Assembly: GCA_039931865.1 (NCBI GenBank)
Contig: JBDTRB010000079.1
Location: 1-17,649 of the forward strand
Direction of reading: 5' to 3'
Length of the DNA stretch: 17,649 bases
Source: JALYUA01 sp039931865
GTDB lineage: Bacteria > Acidobacteriota > Thermoanaerobaculia > UBA5066 > Gp7-AA6
The position numbers and the translations under genes are program-made. The notes below the pieces were generated by a model that did not search any database, was not told where the DNA came from, and worked only from the letters and a program-made list of their open reading frames with translations. Positions within the stretch are counted from its first letter, which is position 1. Each line of letters starts with the position of its first letter. Below are positions 7,864-15,064 of the stretch, piece by piece.

Positions 7864-9219
7864 ATGCATAGCCGTCACCGCCTCGTTGCCATCGCCTTCG
7901 GCGCCTCCGCCGCAGGTCTCCTGCTGATCGGCGCGCAATCCCGCGTCTCTGAAAACGCGCCGCCCCCGGGCCCGCCGCGCCGGGAGGTTCTCAAGGGCGA
8001 AGGCGCGCTCGGCGACTGGACTTCCGACGCTCCGGGAGTGCGTCGGAAGATCACCGTGGCGGATCTGCCCCGGCCCTACGCGACAAAATCCGTCGACTCG
8101 GGATCGCACGTCATCGACCGGCCCGCAAATGCGTGGCCGCGCGTCCCGCCCGGATTCAAAGTCGAGGAGTTTCAGACGAAGCTCGACAATCCGCGGCTTC
8201 TGCGCACCGCACCCAACGGAGACGTCTTCCTCGCGGAGAGCTATCCGGGCCGCATCCGGGTCCTGCGGGCGCGCGACGGCGCGGGCCGCGCGGAGCAGAA
8301 CGAAATCTTCGCGAGCGGCCTCACCAAGCCGTTCGGCATCGCGTTCTATCCGCCTGGTCTCGAGCCGCAGTGGGTCTATGTCGCGGAGACGGGGCGAGTC
8401 GTGCGGTTCGCCTACCGGTCCGGGGATTTGAAGGCGCGCGGCAAGCCCGAGGTGATCGTTCCGGATCTCCCGGGCGGCGGCCTTCTCCGCGGCGGCGGCC
8501 ACTGGACGCGCGACATCCAGTTCGCCCATGACGGGCGGAAGATGTTCGTCTCCGTCGGCTCGCATTCGAACGTCTTCGAGAATCCAGGCACGAGCGAGGA
8601 ACGCCGCGCCGACATCCTCGAGTACAACCCCGACGGGACGGCAGGCCGCATCTACGCCTCCGGGATTCGGAATGCGGTCGGAATCGCGGTGCAACCCGGA
8701 AGCGGCGAGCTCTGGGCGTCCGTGAACGAACGCGACGGACTCGGCGACGACCTCGTTCCCGACTACATCAGCCGGATCCGGGACGGCGGGTTCTATGGCT
8801 GGCCCTGGTTCTACATCGGCGGTCATCAGGATCCGAGACACGCCAACGCGCATCCGGAGCTGCGGGACAGGGTCCTCGTCCCGGACGTGCTCCTGCAGTC
8901 CCACTCCGCGTCGCTTCAGATGGCTTTCTACACGGGCCGCCAGTTTCCGCGCGACTACGCCGGCGACGCGTTCGCAGCGGAGCACGGATCGTGGAATCGC
9001 GCGCGCCGCACCGGGTACAAGGTGATCCGCGTGCCGCTCCGCGAGGGCGCGCCGACCGGCGAGTACGAGGATTTCCTGACCGGCTTCGTCACCCCGGACG
9101 GTCAGGTCTGGGGTCGGCCGGTCGGAGTCACCGTCGCGAGAGACGGCGCGCTGCTCGTATCCGATGACGGCGGCGATCTCGTCTGGCGCGTTTCGTACGA
9201 CGGTCCCGCGAAGCGATAG
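7864..9219 (+). CDS. PQQ-dependent sugar dehydrogenase / L-sorbosone dehydrogenase-like secreted propeller
   Basis: 451 aa. AAGGAGAG (7853-7860) just upstream supports the start. An N-terminal signal or anchor segment (LVAIAFGASAAGLLLIGAQS) directs export. The body matches the GSDH/YliI-type six-bladed propeller: WPRVPPGFKVEEF, PNGDVFLAES, GGHWTRDI (211-218), FVSVGSHSN, SGIRNAVGIAVQPGSGELW (267-285), RDGGFYGWPWFY, AEHGSWNR and a closing RPVGVTVARDGALLVSDDGG. Family members oxidise aldoses or sorbosone in the periplasm with PQQ, passing electrons to the respiratory chain. No PQQ synthesis genes and no fused haem (CxxCH) domain are seen, so the cofactor and electron acceptor are inferred only. 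The bordering genes do not clarify its substrate. Confidence 0.88.
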   Translation: MHSRHRLVAIAFGASAAGLLLIGAQSRVSENAPPPGPPRREVLKGEGALGDWTSDAPGVRRKITVADLPRPYATKSVDSGSHVIDRPANAWPRVPPGFKVEEFQTKLDNPRLLRTAPNGDVFLAESYPGRIRVLRARDGAGRAEQNEIFASGLTKPFGIAFYPPGLEPQWVYVAETGRVVRFAYRSGDLKARGKPEVIVPDLPGGGLLRGGGHWTRDIQFAHDGRKMFVSVGSHSNVFENPGTSEERRADILEYNPDGTAGRIYASGIRNAVGIAVQPGSGELWASVNERDGLGDDLVPDYISRIRDGGFYGWPWFYIGGHQDPRHANAHPELRDRVLVPDVLLQSHSASLQMAFYTGRQFPRDYAGDAFAAEHGSWNRARRTGYKVIRVPLREGAPTGEYEDFLTGFVTPDGQVWGRPVGVTVARDGALLVSDDGGDLVWRVSYDGPAKR

Positions 9220-9289
9220 ACACGAAAGAACGAGCGAAGGACCGCGGCGGCCGCGCCTCCGTGCGAAGCCGACCGGTATGATTGCCCCG

Positions 9290-11701
9290 ATGCAGGACTT
9301 CGAGAAGCTCGGCGTCTTTTACCTCGGGCGCACCGCGGGCGCCGCAAAGAGGGAAGTGCAGAGCCTCGTCCTCTACGACTCGCGTGATCTGGTGACGCAC
9401 GCGGTGTGCGTCGGAATGACCGGCAGCGGCAAGACGGGCCTGTGCATTTCCTTGATCGAAGAGGCGGCGCTCGACGGCATCCCCGCCATCGTCATCGACC
9501 CGAAGGGGGATCTCGGCAACCTCCTGCTCACCTTCCCCGATCTGGCCCCGGGAGACTTTCGTCCGTGGGTCAACGAGGAGGACGCCGGCCGCAAGGGGAT
9601 TTCGGTAGACGAGCTGGCAAAGCAGCAGGCCGAGCTCTGGAAGTCGGGTCTTGCCGGGTGGGGGGAGGACGGCGCGCGTATTGCGAAACTGAAGAGCGCC
9701 GCCGACTTCGCGATCTACACGCCCGGATCGACCGCCGGCCTGCCGGTCTCGATCCTGAAGTCCTTCGACGCGCCGAACGAGGCGACGCGCTCCGATACGG
9801 AGCTGCTCGGCGAGCGTGTCGGCACGACGGCCACCGGGCTTCTCGCGCTACTGGGAATCGAGGCGGACCCCATCCAGAGCCGCGAGCACATCCTCCTCTC
9901 GACGATCCTGGAGAACGCGTGGAGAAAGGGGGAAAACCTGGATCTGCCGGCCTTGATCGGCCGGATCCAGAAGCCGCCGGTCGCCCGCATCGGTGTGCTC
10001 GACATCGACTCGTTCTTCCCCGCGAAGGACCGGTTCGCCCTCGCGATGAAACTGAACAACCTGCTCGCGGCTCCCGCCTTCGCCGCCTGGCTCGAAGGCG
10101 AGCCGCTCGACATCGCGGCCCTCCTGCGGACTCCGGAGGGGAAACCGCGCGTCTCCATCTTTTCAATCGCGCATCTCTCCGACGCCGAGCGTATGTTCTT
10201 CGTCACGATGCTGTTGAACGAGACGGTCGGCTGGATGCGCAGGCAGTCGGGCACGACGAGCCTTCGCGCGATCGTGTACATGGACGAAATCGCCGGATAC
10301 TTTCCTCCCGTCGCGACCCCGCCCTCGAAGGCGCCGCTCCTGACGCTCTTGAAACAGGGCCGGGCGTTCGGATTGGGTGTGGTGCTCGCGACACAGAACC
10401 CGGTGGATCTCGACTACAAGGGCCTGTCGAACGCGGGGACGTGGTTTCTCGGACGGCTCCAGACGGAACGCGACAAGGCGCGGGTTCTCGAAGGGCTCGA
10501 GGGCGTGGCCGCCGGCGGCGGGCCGAAGTTCGACCGCGGCGCGATGGAGCAGACGCTGGCAGGATTGAAGTCGCGGGTCTTCGTGATGAACGACGTCCAC
10601 GAGGACGCGCCGGTCGTCTTCGAGTCGCGCTGGGCGATGTCGTACCTGCGCGGCCCGTTGACGCGCGGGCAGATCAAGACGCTGATGGATCCGCGGAAGG
10701 CGACAGGCTCCGAAGCCTCCGCCCCTGTCGAAGAGCGCGCCTCCCCTTCGAAGAAGGCGGCAGATCACGTGAAACCCGGCAGTGCTTCCTCCGAACGCCC
10801 ACTTCTCCCGCCGTCGATCCCCCAGTACTTCCTTCCCGTCCGGGGCCGCGCCGGATCGGCAGTCGTGTATCGCCCGATGGCCCTCGGCGCCGCGGAAGTC
10901 CGCTACTCCGACGCGAAATCAGGGGCCGAGTCGCGGGAAGACGTTCTCGTTATCGCCCCGATCACGGACGGACCGGAGCCGCTCCGCTGGGACGACGCGG
11001 AGCCCGCGGACCTCGCGCTCGCAGACCTCGAACGCGATGCGATGGCGGGCGCGACGTTCGAAGCGCCCCCGGCGCCGGCGGCGGCTCCCAAAAACTGGGA
11101 GGCATGGTCGCGGGATTTCGCGGCTGCCCTCTTCCGGACTCGCCGCATGGAGCTCTTCCGAAGCCCCTCCACATCGGATGTCTCGAAACCGGGCGAAACC
11201 GAGCGCGACTTCCGGGCGCGGCTCCAGCAGAAAGCGCGCGAGGAACGCGATGCAGTCGCGGAATCCCTCCGCGCCCGCTACGCCTCTCGCGTGGCGGCGC
11301 TCCAGGAAAGAAAGCGCCGTGCGGAGCAGGCGGTCACGCGCGAAAAAGAAGAGGCCACGACCTCGGGGATCCAGACCGCGATCTCCGTGGGCGCGACAGT
11401 CCTCGGCGCTCTCCTCGGCCGCAAGGCGATCAGCGCCACCAACATCGGCCGCGCGACGACCGCAGCGCGCGGAGCGGGCCGAACCATGAAGCAGGCGGGC
11501 GACATCGGACGCGCGAAAGAAAACGTCGCCGCGATTGATGCGCAGATCGCGGAGATCGAAAGCGAGCTGCAGGCGGAGCTAGATCAGCGCGCCGCGGCTA
11601 CGGATCCGCTGACGGAGAAGCTCGAGCCCCTCGCCCTGAGGCCGAAAAAATCGGACGTCTCGGTGAAACTCGTGGCCCTCGGCTGGACTCCCGCCCCATA
11701 G
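9290..11701 (+). CDS. HerA/DUF87-like ATP-binding protein with C-terminal coiled coil
   Basis: 803 aa from the ATG at 9290 (MQDFEKLGVFYLGR). An ATG at 9278 would add MIAP, and no ribosome binding site separates the two; longer readings overlap the upstream dehydrogenase. Residues 1-460 form a HerA/FtsK-like P-loop ATPase: Walker A GMTGSGKT at 42-49, IVIDPKGDLGN, Walker B VYMDEIAGYFPP at about 329-340, and ATQNPVDLDYKGLSNAGTWFLGRLQTERDK at 367-396 with probable sensor and arginine-finger residues. After a disordered region (about 470-510) comes a mixed domain, then a charged coiled coil (about 635-690), an Ala/Gly-rich hydrophobic stretch (about 695-725) and a second coiled coil. Likely a hexameric DNA- or protein-translocating motor. 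No NurA nuclease gene is adjacent, so a canonical HerA-NurA repair pair is not supported. Confidence 0.85.
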   Translation: MQDFEKLGVFYLGRTAGAAKREVQSLVLYDSRDLVTHAVCVGMTGSGKTGLCISLIEEAALDGIPAIVIDPKGDLGNLLLTFPDLAPGDFRPWVNEEDAGRKGISVDELAKQQAELWKSGLAGWGEDGARIAKLKSAADFAIYTPGSTAGLPVSILKSFDAPNEATRSDTELLGERVGTTATGLLALLGIEADPIQSREHILLSTILENAWRKGENLDLPALIGRIQKPPVARIGVLDIDSFFPAKDRFALAMKLNNLLAAPAFAAWLEGEPLDIAALLRTPEGKPRVSIFSIAHLSDAERMFFVTMLLNETVGWMRRQSGTTSLRAIVYMDEIAGYFPPVATPPSKAPLLTLLKQGRAFGLGVVLATQNPVDLDYKGLSNAGTWFLGRLQTERDKARVLEGLEGVAAGGGPKFDRGAMEQTLAGLKSRVFVMNDVHEDAPVVFESRWAMSYLRGPLTRGQIKTLMDPRKATGSEASAPVEERASPSKKAADHVKPGSASSERPLLPPSIPQYFLPVRGRAGSAVVYRPMALGAAEVRYSDAKSGAESREDVLVIAPITDGPEPLRWDDAEPADLALADLERDAMAGATFEAPPAPAAAPKNWEAWSRDFAAALFRTRRMELFRSPSTSDVSKPGETERDFRARLQQKAREERDAVAESLRARYASRVAALQERKRRAEQAVTREKEEATTSGIQTAISVGATVLGALLGRKAISATNIGRATTAARGAGRTMKQAGDIGRAKENVAAIDAQIAEIESELQAELDQRAAATDPLTEKLEPLALRPKKSDVSVKLVALGWTPAP

Positions 11702-11985
11702 AGGTATGGCCGGCGCCGGGCCCGGATGATGCTTACAGGCCCAATCGGTCCGGTTCAAAGCTTCAGCTGATCGAGCGCATTCCGCCATCAGGAGCGTCGG
11801 GCGTGGGATACGATTTCGATCGATCCGATGACAATCCCAGCCTTGGCCGATTTCCTGGGCCTGTGCTGAACGGCGCCGCTCCCCCAGGTCGCGGACTCCG
11901 CCTGGAAGCTCGCCGGCCGTCGGTAGGATTCGTTGGGCCTGTCGTCCAGAACGCCGTTAAGAGACCCTCTCACGATGCGCCAACG
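11702..11985 (+). other. Intergenic region, 284 bases
   Basis: Lies between the ATPase stop and the chosen start of the first propeller. An in-frame GTG at 11803 could extend the propeller upstream, but the predicted peptide lacks a signal sequence and looks non-coding. A short imperfect inverted repeat (GGGAT at 11805-11809, ATCCC at 11834-11838) is the only structure noted. No RNA gene or promoter is convincing. Confidence 0.4.
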
Positions 11986-13446
11986 ATGATCTGCCGATCC
12001 AGAGCATTCTCATGGATCGGTGCTATCGGTCTCTTTTTCTCAACGGATGGCATTGCCGCGCCAAGGTTTCCCTGCTCGGACGTCAGTTTCTCCGTTCTGA
12101 GTCGTGACCCTTCTGCCGTGGCGGTCTTGCCGACGCGCTCTGTCAGTCGGCAATGGACGGCACTCGGTTCTCCAGGGCTACCAGGATTGGCCAACTCCCT
12201 GGCGGTCGCGCCGGGCGTTGTGCTGGCTGGAGTTTGCGACTTCTGCGGTCCCTACAACGTGCCGGGCGGCGGCGTCTACCGAACCGAGGACGACGGCCGC
12301 TCCTGGACCAACGTCCTTACCGCCTCGAGGATCGACAAGCTCGCGTTTTCCCCTTCGAATCCTTCCGTCGTCTACGCGATACGCCTCGCGGGCGAGGGAA
12401 CCCAAGCTCCCTCGCGCAGCCTCTGGACGAGCTCCGACGCGGGAAGGACCTGGTCCGCCACGCCGCTCAACGGCGTTTCCGAGAAACTCCTCCAGGTTGA
12501 TCCAGCCTCGCCATTCGGGGTGTGGGTCAGCACGCAGTACTCCTTGCTCCATTCCATCGACTCCGGGTCAACCTGGACGACGGTTCTGGGAAAGAGCGTC
12601 ACGTCACTCGCGATTTCCCCGTCCGATCCGACAACAATTTACGCAGGCACCGACACTCAAGGGGCGTTTCGAACGCGAGACGGCGGTCACACTTGGGTTG
12701 CCGTTTCCCTGGTCGATGTCGCCCGGGGCGGTCTCAATGTCGACGTTCTGAGCCTGGCCGTAGACGCCATGAATCCGAAACGGGTGCTCGCGGTGGGCAG
12801 TTCGTACTTCCAGCCGAACTTTACGACCCCCGCCATATATCGGAGCGAGGATGGCGGTGACTCCTCCACAGCAACCGGTCTCTTCGCGAGAAGCGTTGTC
12901 GCAGCGCCGAATGCGCCCGGGACCTTCTATTCGGACGTTTTCGTGGTTGGTTTCGAACGCCTCGTGTATTTGACGCGGGACGGCGGCGTCACCTGGCCGA
13001 CCGAGATCGGGTCGCCTCCTCCGACGAACACGGGCGTCAAGGACTTTTCCAATCTCGTCCTCCATCCGCTCGATCCGTCGACGCTGTACGCGACGGCGAC
13101 GCACGGTGTCTATCGGGTCGCCCTCGATTCACAAACGCTCAGCCTGGGATCCGGGCGATTCCAGGTGCGGGTCACATGGCGAAATTCCGCGGGCGAAGCA
13201 CCGGCGGCCTTCGTTCCTCTCACTCAGGACACGGGAGCCTTCTGGTTCTTCACCCCCAACAATCTAGAGGTCGTCATCAAAGTTGTGGACGGGCGGGGTG
13301 CCAACGGCCATTTCTGGGTCTTCGGCGCCGCGTTGACCGACGTCGAGTACGACCTCGAAATCACCGACACGACGAGCGGGGCTGTCTGGAAACATCACAA
13401 TTCCCAGGGCACGCTCGCGAGCTACGCCGACACCTCAGCCTTCTGA
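11986..13446 (+). CDS. Secreted Asp-box (BNR) beta-propeller with conserved C-terminal module, copy 1
   Basis: 486 aa from the ATG at 11986, chosen because a signal peptide follows directly (SWIGAIGLFFSTDGIAA, cut near residue 26). Six Asp-box motifs of the form SxDxGxTW are visible: EDDGRSW (about 100-108), SDAGRTW (149-156), IDSGSTW (191-197), RDGGHTW (231-237), a degenerate EDGGDSST (288-295) that lost its Trp, and RDGGVTW (331-337). This is the sialidase/Vps10/photosynthesis-stability-factor type of propeller, without evident catalytic residues for sialidase. A CDFC pair at 84-87 sits in blade 1. Residues 391-486 form a module (TWRNS..., LTQDTGAFWFFTPNN, NGHFWVFGAALTDVEYDLEITDT, ending DTSAF) shared with the next gene. 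Extracellular binding or structural role inferred. No Shine-Dalgarno. Confidence 0.85.
   Translation: MICRSRAFSWIGAIGLFFSTDGIAAPRFPCSDVSFSVLSRDPSAVAVLPTRSVSRQWTALGSPGLPGLANSLAVAPGVVLAGVCDFCGPYNVPGGGVYRTEDDGRSWTNVLTASRIDKLAFSPSNPSVVYAIRLAGEGTQAPSRSLWTSSDAGRTWSATPLNGVSEKLLQVDPASPFGVWVSTQYSLLHSIDSGSTWTTVLGKSVTSLAISPSDPTTIYAGTDTQGAFRTRDGGHTWVAVSLVDVARGGLNVDVLSLAVDAMNPKRVLAVGSSYFQPNFTTPAIYRSEDGGDSSTATGLFARSVVAAPNAPGTFYSDVFVVGFERLVYLTRDGGVTWPTEIGSPPPTNTGVKDFSNLVLHPLDPSTLYATATHGVYRVALDSQTLSLGSGRFQVRVTWRNSAGEAPAAFVPLTQDTGAFWFFTPNNLEVVIKVVDGRGANGHFWVFGAALTDVEYDLEITDTTSGAVWKHHNSQGTLASYADTSAF
13251..13446 (+). repeat. Copy 1 of near-identical 3' coding segment shared by tandem propeller genes
   Basis: Aligns without gaps to 14848-15043. 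By hand count 26 of 195 bases differ (about 87% identity), mostly at third codon positions. Upstream blade regions are far less alike, so this segment has been conserved or homogenised separately. Confidence 0.85.
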
Positions 13447-13515
13447 GGGCGGAGAGGCGGAGAGGTTAGTGTCGCTTCAGTGCATCCCGTGGGACGACAG
13501 GCTCCGGCGACACAT
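13447..13515 (-). pseudogene. Decayed copy of the 3' end of the YgiC-like gene, left by the propeller duplication
   Basis: Read on the minus strand, this stretch keeps GGAGCC, TCGTCCC, GGAT and AAGCGACAC in the same order as the final codons and 3' flank of the YgiC-like gene (about 15044-15110). It adjoins the matching CTCCGCC/CTCAGAAGG junction that follows both propellers. An extra 7-base CTCCGCC unit is present here. It does not encode a usable product. The match is by eye over about 60-70 bases. Confidence 0.5.
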
Positions 13516-13586
13516 GCCGACGATCCGACTACGGGAAGGACTTCGCGTCGGCGCCGCCGCAGAGCAACTCTTTCGGTTCGGCGGCC

Positions 13587-13615
13587 TTGACTTTCAGTAA
13601 GGGTATAAATAATAC
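13587..13615 (+). promoter_or_regulatory. Candidate sigma70-like promoter for propeller copy 2
   Basis: TTGACT (13587-13592) and TAATAC (13610-13615) are separated by 17 bases, inside an AT-rich patch unusual for this GC-rich window. The -10 ends only three bases before the ATG at 13619, so the transcript would be leaderless or nearly so. No downstream in-frame ATG gives a better signal peptide. Speculative. Confidence 0.35.
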
Positions 13616-13618
13616 CGC

Positions 13619-15043
13619 ATGCTTTCGCTGATTTCGCTTCGAGCGGTCGCGCTCCTCCTTCATGGATGCCTCGCCGTCGGGCTGCCGACGAGCTTCGCCG
13701 CAGACAAAGCGAGGGGTATTCGGGAAAACGCATCGGCCTCGGCGGCGGAACCTGCCGTTGCGAACCAATGGATTCGTCTTCCCCTGGATGGGCCGCTCAC
13801 CTCGGTCGCGGCGGCCTCCGGGGTGATCCTGGCGGGAGGCGGATATTGGGGGGGCTGCTCTGGATGCACGAACCCACCGGGGGGCCTCTTTCGATCCGTC
13901 GATGGAGGGATCTCCTGGACAGACGTCTTCCCCGGCCTCGGCACCGACGCCGTTGCGTTTGCACCATCCAATCACTCGGTGGCGTATGCCTCGCGCCCGG
14001 GACCGGGACTCTCCGTGTGGAAAAGCGCAGACGCCGGGATCACCTGGTCGCCCACGACTCTGACCGGAAATCCAGTAAGAATCTTGAAAGTTGACCGCTC
14101 TTCTGCACTCGGGGTCTGGGCCGGCGGGGCCTCCGGTCTGTTTCATTCTTCCGACGGCGGAGCGACGTGGGCAAAGGTCCTGGATCAAACGGTCACCGCG
14201 CTGGAGGTGTCATCCGACCCACAGACGGTCTACGCAGGGGTTCGTTTTTCCCTCTCGGGGTATTCGTTCGTGCTGCGAACGCGAGACGGCGGCGCGACAT
14301 GGACCCAGATCCGTCAGGGTGGCGGAAGCACCGTCATGACCGCCTTGGCGACAGAGTTTGCGAATCCATATCGAGTGGTCGCGACAACCACCTTTTACTG
14401 CCCATCAGGTCTGCCCCCTTGTACGGGCAGCGCTCTCTATTCGAGTCAGGATGGCGGTGATACCTGGCTCCAGCGAACAGTCTCATCGCGGAATTTCTCC
14501 CTCGGGACGCCCTGGCTCGTGAGCGCACCCGGGACCTTCTATGTGGCCAGCCTGCAGACCCTGGCGCACAGCGAAGATGGCGGTTCGACGTGGTCTAACC
14601 TGAATGTGACGACCCCGGGAACGGATATCGGTTATTTCGAACCCTATGACTTTGCCGTGGACCAGAGCGATTCATCCAAGGTCTACGTGCTGAACCCGGT
14701 AGGACTCTTCGTCTTGCGCGCCGAGCCCGCGTTGCTCAGCATGGGGCACGGCCGATTCGAGGCCCGCCTGACATGGCGGACTTCGAGCGGCGGGGGCCAT
14801 GGTGCTGGGACGCTTCTGACCAATGACACCGGCGCTTTTTCTTTTTTCACCCCCAACAATCTGGACCTCGCTATCAAGGTCCTCGATGGGCGGCCCTCCA
14901 ACGGCCACTTCTGGGTCTTTGGCGCCGCGTTGACCGATGTCGAGTACGACCTGGAAATCACCGACACGACCAACGGGGCGGTCTGGAGACACCACAATCC
15001 ACAGGGCACGCTCGCGAGCTACGCCGACACCTCCGCCTTCTGA
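13619..15043 (+). CDS. Secreted Asp-box (BNR) beta-propeller with conserved C-terminal module, copy 2
   Basis: 474 aa paralogue of the preceding gene, 172 bases downstream. The signal peptide (LRAVALLLHGCLAVGLPTSFA, cut near residue 27-28) supports the start. Six intact Asp-boxes: VDGGISW (94-100), ADAGITW (137-143), SDGGATW (178-184), RDGGATW (202-208), QDGGDTW (277-283) and EDGGSTW (319-325). A CSGC pair at 80-83 matches the CDFC of copy 1 in blade 1. A second Cys pair (CPSGLPPC, 261-268) is unique to this copy and may form a disulfide. Residues 379-474 are the C-terminal module ending DTSAF, nearly identical to copy 1. Function is unknown: extracellular, probably ligand- or surface-binding; the sialidase catalytic Arg triad and Tyr are not evident. 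Converges with the YgiC-like gene 21 bases away. Confidence 0.87.
   Translation: MLSLISLRAVALLLHGCLAVGLPTSFAADKARGIRENASASAAEPAVANQWIRLPLDGPLTSVAAASGVILAGGGYWGGCSGCTNPPGGLFRSVDGGISWTDVFPGLGTDAVAFAPSNHSVAYASRPGPGLSVWKSADAGITWSPTTLTGNPVRILKVDRSSALGVWAGGASGLFHSSDGGATWAKVLDQTVTALEVSSDPQTVYAGVRFSLSGYSFVLRTRDGGATWTQIRQGGGSTVMTALATEFANPYRVVATTTFYCPSGLPPCTGSALYSSQDGGDTWLQRTVSSRNFSLGTPWLVSAPGTFYVASLQTLAHSEDGGSTWSNLNVTTPGTDIGYFEPYDFAVDQSDSSKVYVLNPVGLFVLRAEPALLSMGHGRFEARLTWRTSSGGGHGAGTLLTNDTGAFSFFTPNNLDLAIKVLDGRPSNGHFWVFGAALTDVEYDLEITDTTNGAVWRHHNPQGTLASYADTSAF
14848..15043 (+). repeat. Copy 2 of near-identical 3' coding segment shared by tandem propeller genes
   Basis: Ungapped partner of 13251-13446. 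Similarity continues past the stop codon into GAGGGCGGAGA and TGTCGCTT, showing that the duplication included non-coding flank. Confidence 0.85.
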
Positions 15044-15064
15044 GGGCGGAGATGTTGGTGTCGC

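Noticed and set aside
9164..9289. Upstream extension of the HerA-like ATPase overlapping the dehydrogenase gene
   Set aside because: The extra residues are low-quality, overlap the end of the preceding gene and are absent from the expected family start MQDFEKLG.
10703..10711. ACAGGCTCC matching the arm of the 107-bp element, inside the ATPase gene
   Set aside because: Nine bases in a coding frame with no CTAG or partner; chance match.
11803..11985. GTG-initiated extension of propeller copy 1
   Set aside because: It would bury a good signal peptide 60 residues inside the protein and the added sequence does not look coding.
13619..13690. Lipoprotein signal (LLHGC) in propeller copy 2
   Set aside because: His at -2 is atypical for a lipobox and a standard cleavage site (SFA-A) lies downstream.
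11986..15043. Sialidase activity for the Asp-box propellers
   Set aside because: Asp-boxes are structural; the catalytic Arg triad, Tyr/Glu and FRIP motif of sialidases are not evident.
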